A DNA stretch of 64,000 nucleotides from Alishewanella agri BL06 (GCF_000272005.1 NZ_AKKU01000011.1:372001-436000); one strand, 5' to 3'; counted from the stretch's first letter, positions 1-9,012 are shown. Numbers and translations: made by a program. Notes: a model not told the origin generated them from the sequence alone.

Positions 1-1029
1 TGGTTCATTTTGCTGGCACTACTCTGTTTTGTTGGCTTTCTGTACTGGCAATCACAACAAAGTACCGAAAATGGTCGCGGCCCGGGCGGTGCTATCGCTG
101 TAAAAACCGCAATGGTGCAAAGTCAGGCAATGAGTCGTGAAGTCAGTGCTATCGGTACTGGGATCGCCAATAATTCTATTCAGTTAATCGCACCCAGCAG
201 TGAATTTTTAGTCGAATTGAATGTGAACGAAGGTAAAAAGGTCGCCCAGGGCGAGGTGATAGCCCGTTTAAATGATGTGCAGCAAAAAGCCCGGGTAGCA
301 GAGTTAGAAGCGGTACTGAGTGAGCAAAAACGTCAACTGGACCGCTTAAAGAATCTGGCAACAACCCAGGCTACGGCACAATCTCTACTTGACGAGCAAC
401 AAACCCGGGTTAACAGCACCCTGGCCCAGCTTGATACCGCCCGTAAGCAGTTACAGGATATGACCATCCGCGCCCCCTTTACCGGCCACCTCGGTTTACG
501 TCAGGTTAGCCGGGGCGCCTATATTAATGCTGGCACCGTGATTACCACACTGGATGATATGCAGCAGCTGCGGGTTCAGTTTAGTATTGCCGAACGCTAT
601 CTGGCTGAGGTAGCAGTGGGTATGCCCGTTACGGTAACTAACATCGCTTATGGCAATATTCCGTTTAAAGGAACGGTTTCGGCGATTGATACCCGCCTTG
701 ATCCGGTAACCCGCTCGGTGACAGTACACGGCATCATCGAAAACGAAAGTTTAAAACTGCGGCCCGGTATGCTGCTAAATGTCCGCTTGCAATTGGAAAA
801 CCGCGAGGTAGTGCAGGTATCAGAAAAAGCCCTGGTGCCGCAGCAAAACCGCCAATATGTATTTGTGGTTGACGCCGATAATAGGGTAACGCAAAAAGAA
901 GTCGAAATTGGTCAACGTATTCCGGGCTGGGTGGAAGTGGTTACCGGTCTGGATGTCGGCGACGAAATTATTGTTGAGGGTGTGCAAAAAGTGCGTACCG
1001 GCGTGACCATCAGTAAAGTTGGGAGCTGA
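1..1029 (+). CDS. RND efflux periplasmic adaptor subunit (5' end cut off)
   Basis: Membrane-fusion (HlyD/AcrA-type) subunit that links an inner-membrane RND pump to an outer-membrane channel. The reading frame is open from base 1 and begins inside a hydrophobic N-terminal anchor (FILLALLCFVGFLYW), so the true start is upstream of the window. After the anchor come a lipoyl/barrel-sandwich half (about residues 45-75), an alpha-helical hairpin rich in Glu, Gln and Leu (about 85-145), the second lipoyl half (TIRAPFTGHLG) and beta-barrel domains. The stop lies 2 bp before the pump gene, so the two are one operon. No outer-membrane channel gene is visible. Substrate unknown. Confidence 0.93.
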   Translation, partial: WFILLALLCFVGFLYWQSQQSTENGRGPGGAIAVKTAMVQSQAMSREVSAIGTGIANNSIQLIAPSSEFLVELNVNEGKKVAQGEVIARLNDVQQKARVAELEAVLSEQKRQLDRLKNLATTQATAQSLLDEQQTRVNSTLAQLDTARKQLQDMTIRAPFTGHLGLRQVSRGAYINAGTVITTLDDMQQLRVQFSIAERYLAEVAVGMPVTVTNIAYGNIPFKGTVSAIDTRLDPVTRSVTVHGIIENESLKLRPGMLLNVRLQLENREVVQVSEKALVPQQNRQYVFVVDADNRVTQKEVEIGQRIPGWVEVVTGLDVGDEIIVEGVQKVRTGVTISKVGS

Positions 1030-1031
1030 GT

Positions 1032-4000
1032 ATGTGGTTATCTGATACCTCAGTAAAACGCCCGGTCTTTGCGACCGTTGTCAACCTGCTGCTGGTGATC
1101 TTTGGTATTGTTTGCTTCAGCATGTTGCCGCTGCGCGAATACCCGGATATCGACTCGCCAATCGTCAGTATTAATACCAACTATCCTGGGGCTTCGGCCG
1201 AGATTGTCGAAACCAAAATTACCCAAATGCTGGAAGACCGCATCAGCGGGGTGGAAGGCATTAAGAGTATCAACTCCAGCAGCCGCAATGGCCGCTCCAG
1301 CATCACCATCGAGTTTAATGTCGAGCGCGATATCGATGCCGCAGCGAATGATGTGCGTGAGCGGGTGTCCCGCGCCTTAAATAACCTGCCGGATCAGGCC
1401 GATCCGCCGGAAGTATTCAAGGCGAATGCCGATGAAGATACTATCGCCTGGTTCCTGCTTAACAGCGACAATATGACTACGTTGGAACTTACCGACTACG
1501 CCAACCGTTATATCGCTGAGCGTTTTTCAGTGGTCGATGGTGTAGCCCGTTTACAATTCGGCGGCGCCCGGGATTATGCGATGCGGATCTGGCTGGACCG
1601 TGATGCCATGGCGGCTCGCGGTGTTACCGTGCAGGACGTAGAAGCCGTATTACGCGCAGAAAACGTGGAGTTACCAGCGGGTAATATTAAATCTTTTGAG
1701 CGGGACTTTACGGTGCGGGTGGAACGTTCGTTCCGCAGCCAACAGGATTTTGAGCGCTTGGTGGTTAAACGCGGTGCCAACAACTACTTAGTGCGCTTAT
1801 CTGAAATTGCCGATGTGATGCTGGCGGCAGAGGATGAAGAAGGCGAATTCCGTAGCGACGGGAAAAACATTCTCGGTATCGGTATTATCAAGCAATCTAA
1901 GGCCAATACGCTGGAGGTAGTGCGTAACGCCCGCGCTGAAATGGAGCGGATTAAAGCCAATCTGCCACCAGGCCTGACTATTGAACCTGGCTATGACTCT
2001 TCGGTCTTTATCGCCGAATCGATTAAAGAAGTTTATAACACCCTGGGGATTGCTATGTGCATGGTGATCCTGGTGATCTTCCTGTTTTTAGGGAATATTC
2101 GGGCAACTTTTATTCCAGCAATTACCGTACCCGTGGCTTTAGTGGCAGCAGTTACTGTGCTGTTTGCGCTCGATTTTTCGATTAACCTGCTTACCTTATT
2201 GGCCATGGTACTGGCTATCGGCCTGGTGGTCGATGACTCCATAGTGGTACTGGAAAATATTTACCGGCGGATTGAGCAAGGTGAAGCTCCGCTGCTGGCT
2301 GCTTATCGCGGTGCCCGCGAAGTGGGTTTTGCGGTTGTCGCGACCACGCTGGTATTAATCTCCGTCTTTGTCCCGCTGGTTTTTATGCAAGGCCAGCTTG
2401 GTAAACTGTTCACCGAGTTTGCCCTGGCTGTGGCAGCTGCCGTTGCGTTCTCCAGCGTGGTTGCCCTAACGCTATCGCCGATGCTCTGTTCGAAACTACT
2501 CACCCACCGCAAACGGGAGAGTAAGTTAGGCACCTGGTTACATCAGGCCTTTGCCAAACTGGAAGAGGCTTACAAAAGACAGCTGGCGGTTGTCTGTAAC
2601 ACCCGCTGGCCGGTTGTGATCGTTGTTGTACTGTGTTTTCTCGGCAGTTATCAGGTTTTCCGTTTACTGCCCAGCGAACTGGCACCACAGGAAGATCGCG
2701 GCACCTTCTTTGTGATGATGAGCCCGGCCGAAGGCGCCAGTTATGCCAGTAACAGCAGAAACATGCGGCTGATTGAAGATATTCTCACCCCTTACTATCA
2801 GGATGGCCAGCTGACCCGCATGTTAATCCGGGTGCCGGGCTGGGGTAATAGCGGCGGTATTGCTATCGTAGGTACCGAAAACTGGTATAACGGTAAACGC
2901 CGTACTCAGGATCTGGTGACAGAAATCGGCGGTAAGATTAATGAATTACCAGACGTCCGTGCTTTTACCTTTATGCGTGGCGGCCTGGGTGGTGGCGGCG
3001 GTGGTAACAGACCGATCCAGTTCGTTATTCAAGGCAATACCTATGCTGAGTTAGCGCAATGGCGGGATATTATCCTGACCAAGGCAGCAGAAAATCCAAA
3101 CTTACTGATGCTGGACCATGACTATAAAGAAACCGTGCCACAGGTACTGATCGATATCAATATCGACCGGGCCGGTGATCTCGGTATCTCTGTCGGCGCC
3201 ATCGGCCGCGCGCTGGAAGCCATGCTCGGTGGCCGGCGGGTTACGACTTTCCTTGACCGCGGCCGTGAATATGATGTGATTATTGAAGGTCTGGACGACG
3301 ATTTCCGGGCACCCAGTAAAATCAGTAATGTTTATATTCGTTCTGATAACAGCGGTGAGCTGATTCCACTGGATAACCTGGTGACCTTACGCGAGGAAGC
3401 AACAGCGTCCAGTTTAAACCGCTATAACCGGATGCGAGCCATTACCATTACCGGTGGTTTGGCGCCGGGTTACAGCCTGGGTGAAGCCCTGGAATATCTG
3501 AACAATATCGTGCGTACCGAAATTGATGCACCGGTTGGTATCGATTATAAAGGGGAATCACTGCTATTCCAGGAAAGTGGTAAATCGACAGCGCTGGTGT
3601 TTATTCTGGCACTGGTCATTACCTATCTGGTACTGGCCGCGCAGTTTGAGAGCTTTATCCACCCGCTGGTCATTATGATTACCGTGCCATTGGGGCTGAT
3701 TGGCGCCCTGTCCGGACTCTATTTCTCTGGCATGACGTTGAACATTTACAGTCAGATTGGCATGGTGATGTTGATTGGCCTGGTCGCGAAAAACGGTATC
3801 TTGATTGTCGAGTTCGCTAACCAGCTACGGGATGCCGGTATTGCCTTTGAAGAGGCGGTAAAACGCGCGGCGGCACAACGCTTACGCCCTATTGTGATGA
3901 CCGCTTTTACCACTGTCATGAGTAGCCTGCCATTAGTACTGGCAACCGGACCTGGTTCCGAGAGCCGGATGGTGATCGGTATGGTGATCCTGTCAGGTGT

Positions 4001-4172
4001 GGCCTTTGCAACCTTACTCACTATTTATGTGGTGCCGGTAATGTATATCGCACTGGCCCGTAACACCGGTTCGCCACAGGCGCTTAGCCGAGAGTTAGCA
4101 CGCCTTGAGCAGGAAAACCCGAACGAACACGCACACGATGAGGTGGTGCCTGTGGAGCCAAACAAGCCATAA
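1032..4172 (+). CDS. RND multidrug efflux transporter permease (HAE1 family)
   Basis: Proton-driven inner-membrane pump of 1046 residues, the normal length for AcrB/MexF relatives. The N-terminus (SVKRPVFATVVNLLLV) is the first transmembrane helix. A large periplasmic loop follows, then TM2-6 (about 335-490) containing GLVVDDSIVVLENIYRR, the helix with the conserved proton-relay Asp pair. A second loop and TM8-12 (about 855-1010) form the C-terminal repeat. A Gly-rich loop (GGLGGGGGG) sits near residue 650. The ATG is 2 bp after the adaptor stop. A rho-independent terminator follows. The HAE1-type sequence suggests drug or hydrophobic compound export rather than metal export, but the substrate cannot be read from sequence. 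Confidence 0.95.
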   Translation: MWLSDTSVKRPVFATVVNLLLVIFGIVCFSMLPLREYPDIDSPIVSINTNYPGASAEIVETKITQMLEDRISGVEGIKSINSSSRNGRSSITIEFNVERDIDAAANDVRERVSRALNNLPDQADPPEVFKANADEDTIAWFLLNSDNMTTLELTDYANRYIAERFSVVDGVARLQFGGARDYAMRIWLDRDAMAARGVTVQDVEAVLRAENVELPAGNIKSFERDFTVRVERSFRSQQDFERLVVKRGANNYLVRLSEIADVMLAAEDEEGEFRSDGKNILGIGIIKQSKANTLEVVRNARAEMERIKANLPPGLTIEPGYDSSVFIAESIKEVYNTLGIAMCMVILVIFLFLGNIRATFIPAITVPVALVAAVTVLFALDFSINLLTLLAMVLAIGLVVDDSIVVLENIYRRIEQGEAPLLAAYRGAREVGFAVVATTLVLISVFVPLVFMQGQLGKLFTEFALAVAAAVAFSSVVALTLSPMLCSKLLTHRKRESKLGTWLHQAFAKLEEAYKRQLAVVCNTRWPVVIVVVLCFLGSYQVFRLLPSELAPQEDRGTFFVMMSPAEGASYASNSRNMRLIEDILTPYYQDGQLTRMLIRVPGWGNSGGIAIVGTENWYNGKRRTQDLVTEIGGKINELPDVRAFTFMRGGLGGGGGGNRPIQFVIQGNTYAELAQWRDIILTKAAENPNLLMLDHDYKETVPQVLIDINIDRAGDLGISVGAIGRALEAMLGGRRVTTFLDRGREYDVIIEGLDDDFRAPSKISNVYIRSDNSGELIPLDNLVTLREEATASSLNRYNRMRAITITGGLAPGYSLGEALEYLNNIVRTEIDAPVGIDYKGESLLFQESGKSTALVFILALVITYLVLAAQFESFIHPLVIMITVPLGLIGALSGLYFSGMTLNIYSQIGMVMLIGLVAKNGILIVEFANQLRDAGIAFEEAVKRAAAQRLRPIVMTAFTTVMSSLPLVLATGPGSESRMVIGMVILSGVAFATLLTIYVVPVMYIALARNTGSPQALSRELARLEQENPNEHAHDEVVPVEPNKP

Positions 4173-4203
4173 GCGACACCCGTTCGTGTTAACACCCTAA
4201 TGA

Positions 4204-4229
4204 AAAACGGAGGCCGCTGCCTCCGTTTT
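4204..4229 (+). terminator. Rho-independent terminator of the RND operon
   Basis: Perfect 11-bp stem (AAAACGGAGGC / GCCTCCGTTTT) with a CGCT loop, ending in a T-run on the plus strand. Because the stem starts with A's it can also act on the minus strand, so it may end the convergent SDR gene too. Confidence 0.85.
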
Positions 4230-4290
4230 CATTATCTCCTGCCAAAACAGCTAAACGTAATGATGCTATTGCGTTGTCATCAGCCAGCAT

Positions 4291-5019
4291 CTAAAAAGCT
4301 AATACCTTGCCATCCCAGTTAACTAATAAGCCAGTCTCTGCCTCACTAACAGCGCGAATCGTCGCCAGTAAATAGCTGGCTGTATCGGCTGGCGTTTTTA
4401 GTTGCCCTGCCGGCAAATTTTGCTGAAAAGGTGCCGACAGCGGGCTATCCGTCGTACCGGGGTGCAAACTAAATAACACCGCGCTTTTGTTAAAGCGGCC
4501 TAATTCAATACTGCTGCATTTTACCAGCATATTCAGTGCCGCTTTTGCCATCCGGTAACTGTACCAGCCACCGAGGCGGTTATCACTGATACTGCCCACT
4601 TTAGCACTCAGCACCGCCACTTTAATACCAGGCTGTTTCTGCAGCCAAGGCAGTAGCGCTTGCAGATAAAATGCCACGCTAAATAAGTTCACTTCCAGGC
4701 TTTGCTGCAAGCTTTGCCGGGTTAGCTGCTTCAGGCTTTTTTCCGGCAGCATACCGGCACCATGCAACCAGCCCTGACAGAGCACTACGGCCGTCACGCC
4801 CTGACTAAACACCTGCTGCAACACCGCGGTTAGTTCCGGTGACACCTCAGCGCCATTATCGGCAGGTGTGGCTGACTGATACCAGCTAAGTTGCGGCTGT
4901 GGCGCAGGCGCGGCCTGCCGACTGATTGCTGAGACCCGGTGTCCCTCAGCCAGTAATTGTTGAATTAAGCCCTGCGCGATGCCGCCGGCGGCACCAATGA
5001 TTAACCAATGTTCAGCCAT
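4291..5019 (-). CDS. SDR family NAD(P)-dependent oxidoreductase
   Basis: Short-chain dehydrogenase of about 242 residues. The N-terminus carries a Rossmann glycine motif (IIGAAGGIAQG) and the middle carries the catalytic Tyr-x-x-x-Lys (YSYRMAK) preceded by the expected Ser region (VLSAKVGSIS). The ATG at 5019 is chosen because it starts right before the Rossmann strand and overlaps the TGA of the upstream FAD-enzyme gene (8-bp overlap). An upstream in-frame start at 5049 would add ten residues unlike the family. It resembles C-factor/CsgA-like SDRs; the substrate is unknown. Overlap with the FAD enzyme implies co-translation and perhaps a shared pathway. Confidence 0.88.
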   Translation of the reverse strand: MAEHWLIIGAAGGIAQGLIQQLLAEGHRVSAISRQAAPAPQPQLSWYQSATPADNGAEVSPELTAVLQQVFSQGVTAVVLCQGWLHGAGMLPEKSLKQLTRQSLQQSLEVNLFSVAFYLQALLPWLQKQPGIKVAVLSAKVGSISDNRLGGWYSYRMAKAALNMLVKCSSIELGRFNKSAVLFSLHPGTTDSPLSAPFQQNLPAGQLKTPADTASYLLATIRAVSEAETGLLVNWDGKVLAF

Positions 5020-5980
5020 AGGTAAGTTGCTCCGCAATGTCGATACCACTTAACCAAGCATTCTCTACCCGGCCACCTTTAGTCCAGTCACCAGCCAGCC
5101 ATAAGCCCTGGCTTAATGCCTGTGTTGCTGTGGCCTGACTGGCGGGATTAATTTGTGCGTAGCGCCAGCGATGGCAAAGTATCGATTTGCTGCTGATATC
5201 AGCTGATAAAATCTGGGCTAGACAGGTCACAGCGCTTTGCTGCCAGAAGCTATCGTCTTGCTCCAGATGCTGCTGACTAAATGCCGGCGTAAAATGCACT
5301 AACCAGCTTTCACTGTGCATGCGCCCTGGCTTGCTGTTTTGCCGGCTCAGCCAACTCACCGGCAAGGCTGGATCTTTAACAAAGATGCCGCCGGCCGGCA
5401 CGCCACTTGGTGCCACCAGTTCAATATTCACCGCCCAGCAGGGGGTCAGGCTGGCAGTCGGCAAGGATGCCGCCAGCTCTGCTGGCAGCATAGCCGCCGC
5501 CTGGGCCGGAGGAATACTTAACACCACCGCTGAAAACGGGCCAAGTTGCCGCGCCTGGCTATCAGTAAGCCACCAGCCCGCTGCGTCGTATTGTAGCTTG
5601 GTCAATTGCCACTGGTACTGTACGTTAAGCCCCATTGCCAGCTGTTTTACTGGGCTGTGCATCGCCGGCACGCCAATAAACCGGTATTGCGAGTCTGGAG
5701 ATGGCTGTAACTTACCCTGCTGATATTGCCAGACGGGTGCTAACCAGGGGGCAACCACGCCTTGCTGCTGCCAGTGTTGCACCTGTTTGATAAAACGTGG
5801 CTCCCGGGCAGTAAAATATTGCGCGCCCAAATCCAGATACCCATGCGTCGTGCGCTTACTAGTCATGCGCCCTCCCGGGCCGCGCGCCTTATCAAACACC
5901 TCCACCACCATGCCAAGCTCTGTCAGCCGCTTGGCACAGGCCAAGCCCGCTATCCCTGCCCCTACTACTGCAACCTTCAT
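5012..5980 (-). CDS. NAD(P)/FAD-dependent oxidoreductase, renalase-like
   Basis: Flavoprotein of 322 residues. The N-terminus has the dinucleotide-binding motif VGAGIAGLACAKRL, followed by the GG-doublet motif (ARGPGGRMTSKR) of the amine-oxidase/renalase superfamily. The C-terminus (LWLAGDWTKGGRVENAWLSG) is the usual FAD-contacting segment. Likely cytosolic; no signal peptide. The start codon lies only 18 bp from the edge of the repeat element at 5999-6312, so its promoter must lie within or beyond that element. It overlaps the downstream SDR gene. The substrate is not known; related bacterial proteins are often listed only as FAD-dependent oxidoreductases. Confidence 0.87.
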   Translation of the reverse strand: MKVAVVGAGIAGLACAKRLTELGMVVEVFDKARGPGGRMTSKRTTHGYLDLGAQYFTAREPRFIKQVQHWQQQGVVAPWLAPVWQYQQGKLQPSPDSQYRFIGVPAMHSPVKQLAMGLNVQYQWQLTKLQYDAAGWWLTDSQARQLGPFSAVVLSIPPAQAAAMLPAELAASLPTASLTPCWAVNIELVAPSGVPAGGIFVKDPALPVSWLSRQNSKPGRMHSESWLVHFTPAFSQQHLEQDDSFWQQSAVTCLAQILSADISSKSILCHRWRYAQINPASQATATQALSQGLWLAGDWTKGGRVENAWLSGIDIAEQLTYG

Positions 5981-5998
5981 TCTTTACTCACTTATGCT

Positions 5999-6312
5999 AG
6001 GGCGTGTTGACGTTTGCTGCTTAGATTTTGTTCGCACTGGCGGCGCTTTGATCGCGAAACGAGGAGCGCAGTTTAGTTATTCTAAATAAGTGACGAGTGA
6101 AGCTACCGCGTCCTGCTCTCGCCCCTGACCTGCATCCATGCAGGCCCCAAAGAGCAAAGCGCCGCCAGCGCGAACCCTTTGGGCAGCGTTTGGCTGGCGT
6201 TTCTACTGCGTTATCGCTTGTTCATGTAGAATAACTACACATCACAAGCTCTGCCTTGTATAAACACCAGCCAAACGGCTGCAAAAACAAGCAGCAAACG
6301 TCAACACGCCCT
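5999..6312. mobile_element. Multi-armed inverted-repeat element, MITE-like, non-coding
   Basis: This fills most of the 387-bp gap between two divergent genes and has no convincing ORF. Its ends are a perfect 24-bp inverted repeat (5999-6022 with 6289-6312) beginning AGGGCGTGTTGACGTTTG. Inside are further arms: 6030-6050 pairs with 6155-6175 (20 of 21 bases), 6187-6197 pairs with 6268-6277 and neighbouring bases (core CGTTTGGCTGG), 6074-6084 pairs with 6227-6237 (11 of 11, TAGTTATTCTA), and a small hairpin CTGCAT/ATGCAG lies near 6130-6143. No clear target-site duplication is visible. The architecture suggests a miniature inverted-repeat transposable element or a folded repeat spread by a host transposase. 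Mobility is inferred. Confidence 0.65.
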
Positions 6313-6367
6313 TATCTGGCTTACTGCAGCTTACGTTTAACCTGCAACAGACGATCAGGAGAACATC

Positions 6368-6901
6368 ATGACCGAACAACTTGCCACCTTCGGCGCCGGC
6401 TGCTTTTGGTGCCTGGAAGCCGCGTTAAATGAAACGGCTGGCGTAACCGAAGCATTAAGCGGCTATATGGGCGGTCATACCGCTAACCCCGATTATCAGA
6501 GTGTCTGTAGCGGCCAAACCGGGCATGCTGAGGTGGTGCAGGTTCGGTTTGATCCCGCTCTGATTAGTTTTGCAGAGCTTTGTCAGATCTTCTTTGCCTT
6601 ACATGATCCGACGCAACTTAACCGTCAGGGTAATGATATTGGCAGCCAGTACCGCTCGGTTATTTTTTATCATGATCAGCAACAGCGGCAGCAAGCGCAA
6701 AGCTTTATCGCGGAATTAAGCCGGGCACAGGTTTTTAGTGATAGCATCGTCACTGAATTAAGCCCTGCCAGTCAGTTTTATCCGGCCGAAGCCTATCATC
6801 AGGGCTATTACCGGCAGCACCCGACTCAGGGCTATTGCCATTGGATCATTACGCCTAAGATGCAGCAATTCCGGCAGCAATTTAAAGCGCGGTTAAAATA
6901 A
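6368..6901 (+). CDS. msrA: Peptide-methionine (S)-S-oxide reductase MsrA
   Basis: Repairs oxidised methionine, reducing the S-epimer of methionine sulfoxide with electrons from thioredoxin. The 177-residue protein has the active-site motif GAGCFWCLEA near the N-terminus (Cys about residue 11-12), the conserved YMGG and GHAE segments (GQTGHAEVVQV) and the HDPTQLNRQGNDIGSQYRS block that binds substrate. It is shorter than E. coli MsrA (about 212) and lacks that protein's N-terminal extension, as many homologues do. AGGAGA lies about 8 bases before the ATG. It stands alone, 55 bp from the edge of the repeat element. Confidence 0.97.
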   Translation: MTEQLATFGAGCFWCLEAALNETAGVTEALSGYMGGHTANPDYQSVCSGQTGHAEVVQVRFDPALISFAELCQIFFALHDPTQLNRQGNDIGSQYRSVIFYHDQQQRQQAQSFIAELSRAQVFSDSIVTELSPASQFYPAEAYHQGYYRQHPTQGYCHWIITPKMQQFRQQFKARLK

Positions 6902-6933
6902 ACGGCGAGCCGCCTGCGCCGCCCGCCGTTTAT
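6898..6933 (+). terminator. Probable bidirectional terminator between msrA and btuB
   Basis: ATAAACGGCG pairs with CGCCGTTTAT around a GC-rich interior. It overlaps the last codons of msrA and lies 30 bp beyond the btuB stop, so it can serve both convergent genes. The T-runs are short on both strands. Confidence 0.55.
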
Positions 6934-6962
6934 CAAATTAGCCAACATCCTGCCTTGCCGCT

Positions 6963-8735
6963 TTAAAAAGCGCGGTAATTCAGGTTTAAACCAAATGTCA
7001 GGCCGGCGGTGTTGTAACCATCGCTGCTTTGATAATTTTTATCCAGCAGGTTATCGATATTCGCCCGCACCGTGAGTTTTGAACTCAGCGGATAAGCTGC
7101 GCCCAGCCCCCACAGCGTATAACCACCAAGATAACTACGACTGGCGTAGGGCCCCTGAAAACTCTCACTCTGGTAACTGGCACTTAGGTAAGTGCTAAGC
7201 TGCCGCCATTGGTATTCCAAACGCCAATTGAGGTTATGCTTTGGCCGTCGCGGCAGTGGCTCGCTGGTGAGCTGATTCTCCGTGTCCAAAAAGGTATAGG
7301 CAAACTGTTGCCGTAACTGGGCTAAGGTCACATCCACCTGCAGCTCGGCACCGGTGATCCGCGCCTGACTAATATTCTCCGGCAAATAGGTCGCCAGATT
7401 AAACTGGATCAGATCGCTGACATCGCGGGCAAACCAGGCCAGTTGCACACTGCCATTATCAGTGTAGTAACTTAACGCCAGCTCATCGGCGATGGCCCGT
7501 TCCGGAGCCAACTCCGGGTTGGCACTACCCGGATAATACAGATCATTAAAGGTTGGCGCTTTAAACGCTGCCCCGCGGCTGGCGCGAACTAGCCAGCCAT
7601 CAGCAAACTGATAGCCTGCCGCCACTTGCCAGGTATTATTACCACCATAACGCTGGTTTAGATCGCGTCTGGCCGAGCCTTCCAGCAGCCAGCCAGCCTG
7701 TTGCCAGTTCAAACCGCTAAATAATGCCCGGTTGATGCGGCTCTGCTCCAGATACGGCACAGCAGAACGGTCGACCTGTTCCGCATACCAATTGACGCCG
7801 CCGTGCCACTGTAGCTGCTCAGTCAGACTCAGCGAGCTCTGATAACTAAACTCATCCCGTTCAGTAATAAAAGGGCTGCGCGAAGCCGGGCCATAGCTGG
7901 TATCCTGATCGTAAATACGGCTCAGCTGCGCCTGCTGTTGCCAGCGCGCGCCATCATGCTGCCACCCCAGACGGTAACTGCGCTGCAGTACGGCACTCTG
8001 ATCTTCAGTGCCCCAACCGGTATCAAATTCGGTGTTACCACTATTGATATCGGCTTGCGCCTGTAGGGTGCCAAAGGATGTTTGATAAGTGGCCGCAAAC
8101 TTAGCAAAACGCTGCTGATAGCCATCGCGATCCGGATCTAAATCTTCTCGTACGTTAAAACCATCAGCGCGGCTATAGCCCAGAGATGCATTAAGTTGCA
8201 GCCGGTCTTGCTGCCAACCGGTACTCAAATCAGCCCCCGCCTGGCCATAACTACCAAGATTAGCATTAAGCTCAGCACCGGCACTTTGCCGGGTAGTAAT
8301 AGCGATAACGCCGGCTAACGCATCCGCCCCATACCAGGCAGCGCGTGGACCACGGATTACCTCAATCCGCTCGACCAGTTCAAGCGGCACCAGTGCCAGC
8401 GCTTTATAGCCATTGGTAGCCGCCCCGGCGCGAATACCATCGATCAACACCAGCGTATGACCGGTGTTACCGCCACGTAAATAAAGGCCACTATTCTGGC
8501 CACGACCACCGTCCCGGGAAAGTTGAACGCCCGGTAGTTGCGCTAACAAAGCGGGGAGATCGCGGGCCTGACGTGCTTGAATATCTGCTAGCTCCAGCAC
8601 CGTAACACTGGCTAGGACTTCACTTTCCGACATGGGCGTATGGCTGGCATAGACACTGATCCGTTCTACCGGCTCTGTCGCTACCGCCATAGCAGACGAT
8701 GCAAGCATTAAGCTTGCCCAACTGAATTTAAACAT
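6963..8735 (-). CDS. btuB: TonB-dependent vitamin B12 receptor BtuB
   Basis: Outer-membrane receptor that takes up cobalamin with energy from TonB-ExbBD. A signal peptide (MFKFSWASLMLASSAMAVA) is followed by a TonB-box-like segment (VERISVYAS), a plug domain (about 40-150, including LIDGIRAG and EVIRGPRAAWYGADALAGVI) and a beta-barrel ending in the terminal aromatic (LNLNYRAF). The ATG at 8735 is preferred over one at 8762 because GGAGTGAC precedes it and the signal peptide then starts normally. Identity as BtuB rather than another TonB receptor rests on the family resemblance and on the cobalamin riboswitch directly upstream. Confidence 0.93.
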   Translation of the reverse strand: MFKFSWASLMLASSAMAVATEPVERISVYASHTPMSESEVLASVTVLELADIQARQARDLPALLAQLPGVQLSRDGGRGQNSGLYLRGGNTGHTLVLIDGIRAGAATNGYKALALVPLELVERIEVIRGPRAAWYGADALAGVIAITTRQSAGAELNANLGSYGQAGADLSTGWQQDRLQLNASLGYSRADGFNVREDLDPDRDGYQQRFAKFAATYQTSFGTLQAQADINSGNTEFDTGWGTEDQSAVLQRSYRLGWQHDGARWQQQAQLSRIYDQDTSYGPASRSPFITERDEFSYQSSLSLTEQLQWHGGVNWYAEQVDRSAVPYLEQSRINRALFSGLNWQQAGWLLEGSARRDLNQRYGGNNTWQVAAGYQFADGWLVRASRGAAFKAPTFNDLYYPGSANPELAPERAIADELALSYYTDNGSVQLAWFARDVSDLIQFNLATYLPENISQARITGAELQVDVTLAQLRQQFAYTFLDTENQLTSEPLPRRPKHNLNWRLEYQWRQLSTYLSASYQSESFQGPYASRSYLGGYTLWGLGAAYPLSSKLTVRANIDNLLDKNYQSSDGYNTAGLTFGLNLNYRAF

Positions 8736-8785
8736 AGTCACTCCACACAGTGCCCACCGCACTGTGAATCAGGTTAGGGGAATTT

Positions 8786-8980
8786 TCAGGCCGGTCTCCG
8801 GGCTTATTACCTGGTAGCACAGGGCTACCGTCTATTTCGCCTTCCCATCTGAGCGCCTGTAGTAAGCGACTTATGACAGTGGCATCTGAAATAAACACAG
8901 TAAGTTACCGTTGCGGGGGCAGCTCTGGTGTTACACCAGATTCCCGTTTAACCTTGCCTGGCTGGCAAAGCACCTGAAAA
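8786..8980 (-). promoter_or_regulatory. Cobalamin riboswitch controlling btuB
   Basis: Read on the minus strand, the leader shows the conserved blocks in order: GGTGCTTTGCCAGCCAGGCA, GGGAATCTGGTG with its pairing partner, the B12-box-like GCCCCCGCAACGG, GATGGGAAGGCG, and finally AAGCCCGGAGACCGGCCT. These match the known adenosylcobalamin riboswitch core. The element ends about 50 bp before the btuB start, placing it to sequester the ribosome site when cobalamin is bound. Confidence 0.95.
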
Positions 8981-8984
8981 CAAA

Positions 8985-9012
8985 ACGGCTTTTACCCTAA
9001 GATAAAAGCCGT
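8985..9012 (-). terminator. Rho-independent terminator of yajQ
   Basis: On the minus strand ACGGCTTTTA pairs with TAAAAGCCGT, followed by TTTTGTTTT. It lies after the yajQ stop and just before the riboswitch, so it insulates btuB from yajQ transcription. Confidence 0.8.

Noticed and set aside
5319..5723. 134-residue plus-strand ORF inside the FAD oxidoreductase
   Set aside because: Antisense shadow of a conserved enzyme; no family features and no ribosome site.
5999..6312. Insertion sequence with transposase
   Set aside because: At 314 bp with no ORF of useful length, the element cannot encode a transposase.
7922..8125. Minus-strand ORF inside btuB
   Set aside because: It lies in another frame of a clear TonB-receptor gene, has no ribosome site and a composition unlike a real protein.
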